Origin: Nematostella vectensis
Taxonomy: Eukaryota > Cnidaria > Anthozoa > Actiniaria > Edwardsiidae
Length of the DNA: 64,000 nt
Direction: 5' to 3'
Assembly: GCF_932526225.1 (NCBI RefSeq)
Contig: NC_064046.1
Coordinates: 11,867,719-11,931,718, forward strand
Below the pieces are notes generated by a model. The model did not search any database. It was not told the origin of the DNA and saw only the letters and a program-made list of their open reading frames with translations. Shown here piece after piece: positions 31,709 through 43,036 of this stretch. A program made the translations under genes and the position numbers. Each line of letters starts with the position of its first letter. Positions within the stretch are counted from its first letter, which is position 1.

Positions 31709-32419
31709 ATGGCGACCTCCAGGGAGCGAGAGGTAGTTGTGATCACAGGCGTCTCTTACGGTCTCGGTCTCGCCATGGTCAAATGGTTCAATGCTAACGG
31801 ACACACAGTGATCGGATGCGCCCGTTCGCAGGATAAAATCGAAAAGATTAACGAAGAATTTGCTTCCGGGAAAGAAAAAAGACAATTCTACGTTGTAGAT
31901 ATCTGCAACAATGAAGCTGTGAAGCAATGGTCACAGCAAGTTATGTTAGATTTCGGTGCTCCATCCTTATTGATAAACAACAGTGGGGTTACAAATAAAA
32001 ACGCGAACTTTTGGGAAGTTCCTACAGAGGAATTTAACAAAGTTGTGGATATCAACATTAAAGGAACAGCTAATGTTTTGAGACACTTTTTACCGTCTAT
32101 GATCGAGGCAAAGCGAAAAGGTGTCATTGTGAATTTTACTTCCGGTTGGGGTCGATGCGTTGCACCGGAAGTAGCTCCGTACTGTACAACAAAATGGGCA
32201 CTGGAGGGTCTGTCCAAAGCTTTAGCAGAGGAGCTTCCAGAGTACCTTACTTGTGTGCCTGTAAACCCTGGAATTATCAACACTCCAATGTTGCAAACAA
32301 ATTTTGGTCGTCAGGGTGCTTCAATGTTTGGCAATCCAGAGCAGTGGGCAAAAGGAGCCTGCCCATATATACTCTCGATCAATCACAGCATGAACGGTGA
32401 GAGTCTCACTTGTGGATAA
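31709..32419 (+). CDS. Short-chain dehydrogenase/reductase (classical SDR)
   Basis: A single-exon ORF of 236 residues from ATG to TAA, typical for a classical SDR although slightly short. These enzymes are NAD(P)(H)-dependent oxidoreductases with a Rossmann fold. Residues 13-20 read TGVSYGLG, the cofactor-binding TGxxxGxG motif. NNSG (90-93) replaces the usual NNAG. Asn116, Ser145 and the Tyr158-x-x-x-Lys162 pair form the expected catalytic tetrad, so it should be active. NPG lies at 186-188. The substrate cannot be told from the sequence. Arg39 in CARS after strand two hints at NADPH preference (inference). The gene has no intron, unlike the neighbours to the left, and is divergent from RSPH. 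Confidence 0.9.
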   Translation: MATSREREVVVITGVSYGLGLAMVKWFNANGHTVIGCARSQDKIEKINEEFASGKEKRQFYVVDICNNEAVKQWSQQVMLDFGAPSLLINNSGVTNKNANFWEVPTEEFNKVVDINIKGTANVLRHFLPSMIEAKRKGVIVNFTSGWGRCVAPEVAPYCTTKWALEGLSKALAEELPEYLTCVPVNPGIINTPMLQTNFGRQGASMFGNPEQWAKGACPYILSINHSMNGESLTCG

Positions 32420-32929
32420 ACACTAGCTACTTGCCAACTTGGTCAACATACGGGCCCCTGACCATATAGGCCGGTGTTAGACCTTCCTGTGTAGCTGCTT
32501 AGACATTAGCAAAAGCTAAATTAGGCAAAATCTATTTAAGTATAAGTAAGTATTAAGTACTTCCTCTGTATCTGGGGAGCTAAGAAAACCACAGAAGTCA
32601 CATGATTCTATCTGTGATAACGATATCATTCCAGCATAAAACCATGTTTTGTCCAGAACATATCATTTACATAAAACAGAAAGAGACACAATTTATTTTT
32701 CTGGCCAAGAAAAAGCAAGAAGAAAGAAAAAAAGAAGAAAGAATGAAATGCCAGCTGTATAGCACTCAAAATTGTAGATGAACCCAGAGCCTTTACGATG
32801 ATAACATGCTTTCTGTAAAATGGAATGGATAGAGACTGCGGCGATATCAGGAAAGACGGAGATCAAATCATGAAAAGGTAGGGTTAACAGTTTTGAAACA
32901 AGAATGTTACTAAAATACAAGACTCCTGG

Positions 32930-33245
32930 GAGGAGTCTGGGAGTGAATAGGTTCGCGGATCGGCGGATTCAGCCCCGAAATGCCCACGGATTTCGGATTT
33001 TGACGATTATTTCAGCGGATTGCAGATTTTGGAAATACGGCGGATCACGGATCTGTTGACAATTTGGGCAATTTGATTTTGACTGCTTTGACGGTCGAAT
33101 TTCGGATTTTAAATTAATTTCAATCAGTGCTATTGTTTATCTGTCAAACCATGCGTATCTAAAAATATCTGCAGATCCACGGATTTGCCCCGAAAATGTT
33201 GCTGATCGGCGGATTTACATACCCCTATTCACCCCCCCCCCCACT
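32930..33245. repeat. IR-bounded dispersed element rich in CGGCGGATT
   Basis: GGGAGTGAATAGG at the left opposes CCCTATTCACC with CACTCC at the right. The interior repeats GGATCGGCGGATT and CACGGATTT motifs. Non-coding. Confidence 0.55.
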
Positions 33246-33854
33246 CCTGGTGAGTGATGGATGTAACTGTACCTTAAGATATTTTAGGTGTGTAGAATAT
33301 AAGGTTGTGTAATATTTTTAGTGAGAAGAGTTTGATAGGATGTTGGGCTTGTAAGATATTTTTCTGAGGGAGGGATTTACACCCATTGAATACTCTAGTG
33401 GTTTGTCCTGAGAATTTTCTTCAGAAACCTTAATCATCACCCTTGACAATAGGTTTTATGGGCATACTGTATGTATATGCACAAGAAAGTGTTATATAGA
33501 ATTTAATTTGTATAAACCTAATAATCAAGCTGTATTATAATTTAGATTTGAACAAATGGATCTGTTGGGCAATGACATTACATTGGCAAAGACACTAGAT
33601 CACCATAGGCAACTCAATATGTATTCTTTCTCACCTCGCTGAATAACGAATAAATTAATTTATATATATAGATATATTAAAATTATCTTTATTTCTGTTC
33701 CACAATCTGTTCAGACACAAAGACGAAATCACATTTTTACAATTAACAGTGTTTTACAGTCCTGCATGTCAGTACCCATAACCAGAGTATCATGATTTTT
33801 GAGTTCTGAAAGTTTCTATAACCTTCAGAGTATTAACCCCCTGGGGGGGGGGGG

Positions 33855-34080
33855 TCTTCCCATGTTGACTTGATAGGGTGCCTGTCGTATTTAAAGGGGT
33901 CAAAATTGGGCCTCAGGTATTTTAGGGGATATCTGAGAAAAAATAGTGTTTTCTCTTAGAATTGGTATTATTTAAGGCTTCTGGGGTATTTTTTAGGAAA
34001 GCAATTTTGGTGTGCCAGTATATTTCAGGGGTATGGGGGATTTTTTTTCAAATTTCCCTATTACTTTTACCCTAAAGACC
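33855..34080 (+). repeat. Dispersed ~200-bp repeat, copy 2 of 3
   Basis: CTTCCCATGTTGACTTGATA opens it; TTTTCTCTTAGAATTGGTAT, TTCTGGGGTATTTTTTAGG and TGTGCCAGTATA follow. It ends in a poly-C tract (34079-34094). Confidence 0.75.
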
Positions 34081-34896
34081 CCCCCCCCCCCCCCGGTATT
34101 TTTACTGTATGAGTTTCGCTTGGTGTGTGTTCAAAATGACTTTGGAAAAAAACTGCATTTTGTGTAGCCAGAAACAAAAAAAAAACAAAACAGAAACGGA
34201 ACTCAACCTTTTGTCAAACCTAAGAAGATAGCAAAAGTGCAAAATACACCAAATTAGTGTTTAAACTTATATTGTCATTACCATCACTGTATGTATATAG
34301 AACAGGAACTAAGTATTCAAATCCTATGCCAGACTCTATTTGAATGTGGATAATTTCCTTGATATATGGTTTTCTTATATCCTTGGAAAAAAGTTAATAA
34401 CATTATAGATTAGACAGGGAACTGTACAAACAAACGTGATTTCATGTGTTGGTGTCTGATCCAATTTGTCATTGGATGGTTTATTAGGCTTAACATGCCA
34501 AATGCTACTCAAACAAACGCTAATGACATTGATTAATGAAGACAATCCTGTTACAGGGTGAGATTATACCTCTAGGTATTACCTACAATCCTCAACAAAA
34601 GTAAGTGGGACACTCCCCATATGAACAACCGCCAACCCTCTCCCCCGATTAATATTGGTTAGAGGCGATTTTTCAGCTCAAAACACAAGCAGTAGCAAGG
34701 TGATCATTTGCCCTCCAACATTGAGGAAGGGGGAGGGAAAGTGTCCCATTAGTTTTGTAACAGATTGTAGGTTTATCAAATCACCCAGAAGATATTTCTT
34801 GGGAACATTGAACAATCTCTTTCCAAGGGGTTCTAGAATTGTTGGCCAATTTCATTGTCAAAGATACTAGATCACTATAGGCAACTCGATATGTTC

Positions 34897-35095
34897 TTCC
34901 CTTGTTGACCTGATAGGCATGCTTGTCATATTTTTAGGGGTCAAAATCTGGCATCCGAGAAAAAAACAGGGGTTTCTCTTAGAATTTGTATTTTTAGGGC
35001 TTCTGGGTACTTTAAAGGGGAGCAATTTTTGTGTGCCAGTAATTTTTAGGGGTATTTTTTTTTTCGAATTTCCCTACTAGCATTTCCCTATTAAG
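34897..35095 (+). repeat. Dispersed ~200-bp repeat, copy 3 of 3
   Basis: CTTCCCTTGTTGACCTGATA, TTTCTCTTAGAATTTGTAT, GGGCTTCTGGGTA, TGTGCCAGTAATTTTTAGG and TTCGAATTTCCCTACTAGCA, in the same order as in copies 1 and 2. Confidence 0.75.
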
Positions 35096-36687
35096 CACAT
35101 ACTTGGGATACTAAAAAAAGTAGTCAGTTTTTTAATCATCGAAAAAAAAAAAGACCTAAACATGCCTGCGTTCAACAAATTAAAAACGAGTTAAAAAGTA
35201 AGTCTGAAGTGCGGTATACTCCTGAATATACCACCTAAAACCTATCGTGAGGATGCTACTGGCATGCCCTTACTGGGATAATAATATCACTAGAGGCATT
35301 GGCAAGATGATACTGTTGACAGAATTTTGCCATAAAGCAATCAGAGCAATTAATATAGTTATAGCAATCTGAAAACAAACTTTAAGGATATCATCATAAT
35401 TTAGTTCCATTGTAATGTGAATCGCTATTATGTGGCCAACTTCTATTAAGCCCCACAATGTATGTCCAAAGGATGGTAGTTTGATCCACGTACTCGTGTA
35501 TTACATTTTAAAGCACCTTTTTCTGGGTTGATGACTCTACGACCAAACCTTCCATAACCTTCTTGTGTGTTCCAAAGTTGTTGTTGTTCAACGACTCTCT
35601 TGTTTATTAATTTTGTCAAAGGTATTAGCCCCTAGTCTTGTGAATCAATTAATTACACAGGTCATCGTAACTCCCTAAAAGGTCCCTTAAAAGCTAGTGC
35701 TGAAGTAATTACGAGGCTAATCGTTTTCACAAATGGGACCTCATTTAATCCATTCAGTGTAAACTACTTTAGAAAGTTAGCTATGGTTTCCAATGCATAC
35801 AAATTCCATCACGTTCTGTAATGTGCTGATAGGTAATTAATAATCCAGCTTATTTTCTCTGAAGAATAATAGCTTTCACTTATAAAAAAAAGAGCTTATA
35901 ATTTTATGTAATTGTCAGGCTATATTAACTATCAGTGCGCCTGACTTCCCTTTCTGGAAAGCACAATTTAGTATTGAAAGTCCATTTTGATAACCTTCGA
36001 TTTTTTGCTCTAAAATTAACCTAAATACTACCCGTCTTGTTTATGACTTCTAATCTCACCAGACGCCAAAGACAATACGTTTTTAATTGCTTCCTATTTT
36101 ATTGAATTCCTTGAGGGTTTATTACTCTTGATGGCCTTTATTCTTTTTCCTAAGCTGCGTATTATTAGATCAATTATTCTAGGAGCCCAAGGGCAATCTG
36201 CATTATAAACGCCCGGGTATTGCCAACATTTTGACTTTCTCGGTCCCGAATAAGGAGACCAAATTTAATCTGCATTTAGCAAACACAGACCTCGGCTCTC
36301 TTTGTTGCTCATTTCTGGTTTTTGTTTCTTTACTTTTTAAATTTTTGGGAAAGTTGTAGAGTGTACAAGAAAACAAAACCTATACACGATACCAGGATAA
36401 CATCTGTTTTTACTGAAAAAAAAAAAAAAAAGAATCTCCAGCAGTGATTTTCATTAGCGCATTATCCGTTTACAGAACTCAGGATGCATATTTAGCATCA
36501 TGAACCCTGCACAAACACACCTCAAACGCATCACCCAATCTGCATCAGGGAAACAGATTAAAGAATGTCCATCTGCCATTCCTTTTCTATCGTTTACATT
36601 TTGAAATAAAACGGCCTGCTCACAATAGAACTTCAAGATAACCATCAACAATCGAAGGACTATAACGATATAAAAATGAGGAGTATC

Positions 36688-36993
36688 TTATTTTCTTGCC
36701 AATAAGCCGATGGAATTGGATGCTTTGTGGGGCTTGGCGTATCCCCGGGGACCAAGGGCGACGTGGAGTCCGGTGGAGGGATTGTACGCGTGCGTGTACG
36801 CCGCGCGTGACTGATTTGCGCGTCTGCGTGCATCGTGTGTGGAATTCATAAAATGCAGTGTTTGTAAATATAAATCACGTCGTTTCCTGCCAGGGTTTTG
36901 CCTTTGACAGCGAATGTCGAGGTTGGTAAGACTCAAGGGCGGCTCTCTGACCTTGTCATTCCCTCTTGGTACTCTCTGTACATTCATAGACAT
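36688..36993 (-). CDS. Uncertain ORF, 101 codons, basic protein
   Basis: An ATG-started ORF in a locally GC-rich patch. The product is Arg/Asn-rich with dibasic sites (RKRR, RRR) and no signal peptide or recognisable domain. It may be chance. It is listed because its composition differs from the surrounding AT-rich DNA. Confidence 0.15.
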   Translation of the reverse strand: MSMNVQRVPRGNDKVREPPLSLTNLDIRCQRQNPGRKRRDLYLQTLHFMNSTHDARRRANQSRAAYTHAYNPSTGLHVALGPRGYAKPHKASNSIGLLARK

Positions 36994-38989
36994 AACGTAC
37001 CCGTTTGGGCCAAATTTTTAGTCTAATTTTATAAGTTTATTGTGCTTATTGTCAGATTACTCAAGTATAGGTTGAATTGTGATCTTAACGGCGTCAAATA
37101 GGCCCACGGGGCCAAGCTATTGTCGATTCTTTTGTACATTCACGGCTTAGGTTCGCGGCTATGGTGTGTTTTCGTAACAGATGAAGAAGCTACTATCCTT
37201 GAAACTATCTTGTAGTGGCGTTTCTAAGCCATGCACAGTGAATACCTTATTCAAAATAATTTAATCGTTCGAGGTATATCTCGTAATGCTCATGAATAAA
37301 TACAAAAAGCTCAAATTGCAGAAGAAGAAATACAATCCACCAAAAACTAGTATTTTGTCTTGGCAGACTCAAGAAAAAGTCTTATAAAAATTTGGCAGAG
37401 TTTAATACCAGTTTTTGGTGGATCTTATGGTAAGCTCATGTATTCTCACTAAAGTCTAGCAGTGTCATTTCGTCCAAACGTTATTCCTGTAACGAACCGC
37501 TATAGTGACTTTGTAACATATTGATTTTTGTGGGGGCAAAAACGCTGCGTTGACCTTTTGCTCTAATTCAGTCCTATACTGCAATGCTATCCAGATCGCA
37601 TTCTCCTAAAATGTTTCTGCGGCACTTCGATGGTTTAGTGAGACAAGGGTAGACAGAAAACGCAGAAAAAGACGGGCAAAGTATTTCACTGACTTGAGAA
37701 ACACAGACACTAAGCCGGAATATTGACTAAGAAATCAAAGAAAAAAACAACGTCTTTTACAGGCCAATTGTTTTTCAACAAGGATTTGTATACATGAGCC
37801 AAAGTACCCTTAAGCAGCAAACCATTGTTTTTCTATTGGATTTAATGATTGTACTGGCCAACGCCTACTTAAAATACTTTTGTATAAACAAGCACTATAA
37901 CAACATATTTGGGTTTTGGGGAGACTCTTTTGGTGGGAATACCTTTTCAACCTTTCAGATTCTAATGTCTTGTGTTGTGTAAAAGGCGGCGTCCATCTCC
38001 AAGTGTCTGTACTTGGCACCAAGAAAAAAGGGGTACACACATACAAACACTCCTTAATCAACTACGTGTCAGCACATTGCTTCTCATATAGCTGTCTGGA
38101 TAAGAACCATAGATTTCGAAATCCTAAGTTACTCAGCCTGCAATAGCCCAGATACGTTCTACGTTCCACAGGCGGACCAGGATTAGAATCAGTCCCTCGT
38201 GACCCTTCAGGAAAATAAAATATAATTTGAAGTTGTGGCTTTACTGTTTTCTCAATAAAGCTAGTTAGGCTAAAGCTAGGCTAATATAGTAATGTAACTG
38301 TGCTACGACTGATTGTACTAGTTCTACGACTGAAAGATATACCATTGGTTTCTCTATTATTTCAACCGAATGTAGGTGAATTTGGATCAATACTTGGATA
38401 TTTGGATCAATACCCCACTCCCCTCAGGAAAATTAGGTCCACTTTTTTCGGATTTCGCAAACCCCTCCCCCCCCCCCCCCCAAGATAAACCCTGGGTCCG
38501 GGCCTGCACTGTTTATAAAATTGCGCCCTATATACTGTATACAGCGTTAACTTTAAATCCATTGGCAGAGCGCACCCTATAGCTGTCTAGCTAGTCAGCA
38601 GAACTTGGGACAAACATGAACGTGTGGTGCTAAGATAAGGGTAGTAAGGCTGGCAAGCGGGCGGGTGTGTGTTTATACTCTTTTTAGCCTTTTTTATGAG
38701 CGCACGAGGCTATTACTAATTAATCTGCCAGACCTTGACATTAGAAAAAAACCTTCTTATACTTTTGGCGCCAGACACTCATAAGTGCTGTAGCTTAGAC
38801 CAGTGTGATTTTTGTGATAAATGAGCTAATAACAAATGGAAGGTCATTGCTAACGTCTAGATGTTGGGGCGATTCAAGCAAAATGCATTGAAATGTATGA
38901 TGAGGGGAGGGTGTTGAGGATAGAGTATTGGGAAACATATTAGAGCGGACAAGGGGAGGAGACGGCCGGGAGGCTTGAGGTAAAGGAGT

Positions 38990-39580
38990 GTATATTGGGT
39001 TGTATCCCGAGGGAAGGGGAGAGTGGGAAAGTTGTGTGTAGAGCATTGGGTTGTATCACGAGGGGAGGGGAGAGTGGGAAAGTTGAGTGTAGAACATTGG
39101 GTTGTATCACGGAGGGAGGGGAGAGTGGGAAAGTTGTGTGTAGAACATTGGGTTGTATCACGAGGGGAGGGGAGAGTGGGAAAGTTGAGTGTAGAGCATT
39201 GGGTTGTATCACGGAGGGAGGGGAGAGTGGGAAAGTTGTGTGTAGAGCATTGGGTTGTATCACGAGGGAGGGGAGAGTGGGAAAGTTGAGTGTAGAACAT
39301 TGGGTTGTATCACGATGGGAAGGGAGATTGGGAAAGTTGTGTGTAGAGCATTAGGTTGTATCACGAGGGAGGGGAGAGTGGGAAAGTTGAGTGTAGAGCA
39401 TTGGGTTGTATCACGATGGGAAGGGAGATTTAGAAAGTTGTGTGTAGAGCATTGGATTGTATCACGAGGGAGGGGAGAGTGGGAAAGTTCAGTGTAGAGC
39501 ATTGGATTGTATCACGAGGGAGGGGAGAGTGGGAAAGTTGAGTGTAGAGCATTGGGTTGTATCACGATTGGAGGGGAGGG
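38990..39580 (+). repeat. 51-bp tandem array, about 11 copies, alternating subtypes
   Basis: The unit contains TTGGGTTGTATCACGAGG and GAGAGTGGGAAAGTTG, spaced at 51 bp (for example GTAT at 39001, 39052, 39103 and 39154). Successive units alternate between AAGTTGTGTGTAGA and AAGTTGAGTGTAGA, giving a 102-bp higher-order repeat in the first part. The period is a multiple of three, so several frames stay open and read a 17-residue repeat. Diverged units continue to about 39700. I do not regard the ORFs as genes. Confidence 0.9.
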
Positions 39581-40352
39581 TGAATTGATTGAGTGAAGAA
39601 GATTGGAAGACATATCAGAGCGGTCTAGTGGAGGAGACGGGAGGTTTGAGGTGAAAGAAGGTAGAGCATAGGGTTGTAAGCAACGTGCATTGGACTGTAT
39701 CGAGGGGAGAGGAGGGTAAGGTCATTGAATTGCCTGTTCAGAGCAAGTGGTCATTGAATAGGCATTATTTCAAACGTAGCTCGACAATTTCCGACACGCA
39801 AAGTGCAAGTAGACCTCCTCTTCTGAAAAAGTCCAAAACATTGGCGTAATTTGGTTATTTCAATTATCACCTTTATATACATAACAGACCAATACATCCA
39901 GAAAATTATTTGTCCATAAAATAAAGACTTTATAAAACAGTTAAAGTTTTATTGAAAAAAGGACTTAGAATATATACATATATGCCTTTTTGTCGCCATT
40001 TGTTGTTACTTTAATAAACAGCGGCGTTATCATGTCTCGTACTAGCCATCTCATATGCACTTCTAGATAGATTAGCTAGCAATTTTTCTCTGAAAAGGAA
40101 ACTATAAATTGAACTCCCGGGGCTAGAGTTATGAATGTCGTTTAAACTAAGAATAATCATTAAGCCAAACCCAAACAAACCATCTTGTTATTTCCTCCAC
40201 GTTTTCAGTTTTTATCAATATGCGACAGCTGCCATTGATGGATATTTCTAAAATAGATCTTTACTATCAAGTTTTATCATAATTAGAAAACCCCATAGTC
40301 TTTCTCATGCATACCCCGGGGTCCGAAAATAGACCCGTAAACAGACAGAAAA

Positions 40353-40634
40353 ATGACATTCCTTCGCCATTCAAATAGACCGCCGGAACGTTGCAAATCC
40401 GCCAACCCTTCAAAATCAGGATGCACTTGTTTTAACGCCGGAACATGCTGCACAAAGAAGCAGCCTGTGGCTTTCCCAGATTGTCGAAAAAGGATTTTCT
40501 CATCACCTTACTGTAACCCCACTGAGACGCCAAGAGAGAATTTTATTTTGTACGCCAAGCGGCGGGTATACATAATTTGTTTCCTCGCTGCGTGTGACCT
40601 TATTAATCTCGCTGAGTTACAACATGTTGATTAA
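40353..40634 (+). CDS. Uncertain Cys-rich ORF, 93 codons
   Basis: An ATG-started ORF with a Cys cluster (CKSANPSKSGCTCFNAGTCC) but no signal peptide and no known domain. It is probably chance. Confidence 0.12.
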   Translation: MTFLRHSNRPPERCKSANPSKSGCTCFNAGTCCTKKQPVAFPDCRKRIFSSPYCNPTETPRENFILYAKRRVYIICFLAACDLINLAELQHVD

Positions 40635-40751
40635 TCGACGCTTTGCTCAATTAGCCGGCTAATCTTAGAATGAACACACAAGTTTAGCCGGTGAGGATTG
40701 AAATTATGCGTCAATTAGATTAAAGACATATCCCAAGAATTCACAACCCGG

Positions 40752-40756
<5 letters not shown>

Positions 40757-40785
<29 letters not shown>
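40757..40785. repeat. Poly-T run
   Basis: About 27 T after TTTTCTC. There is no neighbouring LINE or SINE body on either side that I can recognise. Confidence 0.8.
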
Positions 40786-42450
40786 GATCTATACACGAGC
40801 ACATCGCCAAGCGCACTTATTGCGCGCCTAAGGAGAGGTCATGTTTTTGCGTGTTTTCACGCGGGATCGACCTTACGTCCCGTGGGCGAATAGACGTTGT
40901 GTGTTTGTAATTAGCAGCTCCTTTAGAAAACTTCAGTTAAAAAGATAAGCGCGGTTTGATGAAGTGGATGATGGAAATGTTAGTTTGGACGCCTTACAAC
41001 TTGAGAGATACTTCAAAAGCAGGAAACCGAGGTCGCTTGCCAACCTTCCAAATGCTAGAAATGCTCCCGAATGATATGTTTTATCTTTATTCCTTCTTTT
41101 TTTTTCTTCTTTTTCACGTACAAGCAATTATAAGATACAATATGCTAGATCACGATATTAATATGCTCTTATAGGTTAGTGTTATACGTTAGAATTCCCT
41201 TTATTGTAAACAAAATAGAGATTTATAGTTTTCGAGCACACGCAAGTATGTTTGACTTTTCGCGCAGCCCTATTGTAAGTTAGCGTTATGCGCGCGGTTT
41301 ATTGAAAGAGCTTGAAGTTTCGCGTATATTTGTTCCCTTGTAAGGCACATGCATTCCTTGCATAAGTAGAATACCAGACGAAAAACAAACCATTATGCAT
41401 TACAAGAATGCCGTATTCGCGCTTTATTTTCTTTTTGTGCAATAAACTAAACCAGATGGTATCATGGGGCAAGAGTTTATCAGCTCACTAATTACTTTGT
41501 TATGATCAAAGCTTACAACGTGTGGCTTTATCAGTTTTTCTTCATAAAACGTGTAGATTATTGGTTTTCTATAAAAGTTCAAGGTGCATAATTTCCTTAA
41601 AAACTTGCGCTAGAGCCGAAGTACTTTCTTTGCTTTGTAAAGTGTAAGTGGATCATAGATATGTTGAGTGTTAAGGCTAACTCGTAGATCATCGGCGTCA
41701 ACGGTGTAAACGCTAACATTACTTGAAAATATAGAATAGTTATTTATTAACCATGGTGTTGGGGTTGTTAAAACGTCGAGTAGACAAAAGAATGTGATGT
41801 GTACGTAGGGTACAGAAGTTTAACTGTATATGTAGGTACTAGAAAGTGTTCGCAAAGTTTAGGCAAAGTTGTGGATATCGTGTGTGACTCGGCGCTAGAA
41901 GATTGTTGGTTTGTTTGTCTTAGTGCTGGAATTGAGAGCTTGAGAGTCTGTTCTCGGGATTTGAAGTGAATTTAGATTGTAAGTAATACAAGACTAGTAT
42001 CCTGTGTAAATTTTCTTTGATGTACAATAACTGCTGCTTATCTAAGACCTCTAGAAAACGAAATTTGTGTGATAGGGCCTGTTTATAGCCACGTCTTTTT
42101 TTTCGAATCTCTTTCTCCCTTAAATTTTACCATGTTTTTTTGTGTGATATACCTCTGCTATTTGTATATTTTTCCTGTTTTCTACTATTCCTATTTTGGT
42201 GCCCTTTCCTATTCCGTGTTAATATTATCCCTCTCTTACTCTTATTCTAAATCTTATTCTAAATTTTTCTAATCATACTCCCCCATACTCTCCGCCCATG
42301 TCCCTTTCATCTTCAATTCTCTCTCCATCTCCACATTTTCACTGCTGAACTCGCAATATTGCATATTGCCCCTTGCAAAACTAAGTGCTATACAATATCA
42401 TCTCTGTGATAAAGGAGTACCGAAATTAAGATAACACTACAAAAATCATA

Positions 42451-43036
42451 CGGGCCACGCGCGAACGTCTAATTCCCCTCTATTATATGTAGCTGCTCTA
42501 CATTTTCAATCTGGGTATCTTTCGACCGAAGAGAACTAAGCAAACAGAGGGCTGACACCCAATAACACAAGCTTTCACGTAGAGGGCGCAACATCGGTCA
42601 AAAGTCGCGAATTCTAATTTGCTGGTGTAGACAATCGTAAGAATCTCCGGGCCACGCGCGAACGTCTTATTCCCCTCTATTTAATGTAGCTGCTCTACAT
42701 TTTCAATCTGGGTATCTTTCGATCGAAAAGACGAAGCAAACAGAGGGCTGACACCCAATAACACAGGCTTTCACGTAGAGGGCGCAACATCGGTCAAAAG
42801 TCGCGAATTCTAATTTGCTGGTGTAGACAATCGTAAGAATCTCCGGGCCACGCGCGAACGTCTAATTCCCCTCAATTTAATGTAGCTGCTCTACATTTTC
42901 AATCTGGGTATCTTTCGATCGAAAAGACGAAGCAAACAGAGGGCTGACACCCAATAACACAGGCTTTCACGTAGAGGGCGCAACATCGGCCAAAAGTCGC
43001 GAATTCTAATTTGCTGGTGTAGACAATCGTAAGATG
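42451..43036 (+). repeat. Three tandem ~196-bp units, nearly identical
   Basis: Units start with CGGGCCACGCGCGAACGTCT at 42451, 42648 and 42844 and end in GTGTAGACAATCGTAAGA. Each contains the hairpin AATGTAGCTGCTCTACATT and the blocks AGAGGGCTGACACCC, TTTCACGTAGAGGGCGCAAC and GTCGCGAATTCTAATTTGC. Units two and three differ by only a few bases. There is no long ORF. Confidence 0.92.

Noticed and set aside
38857-39502. Overlapping repeat ORFs on both strands
   Set aside because: The 51-bp array is open in several frames on both strands. There are no splice sites or domain matches to favour one.
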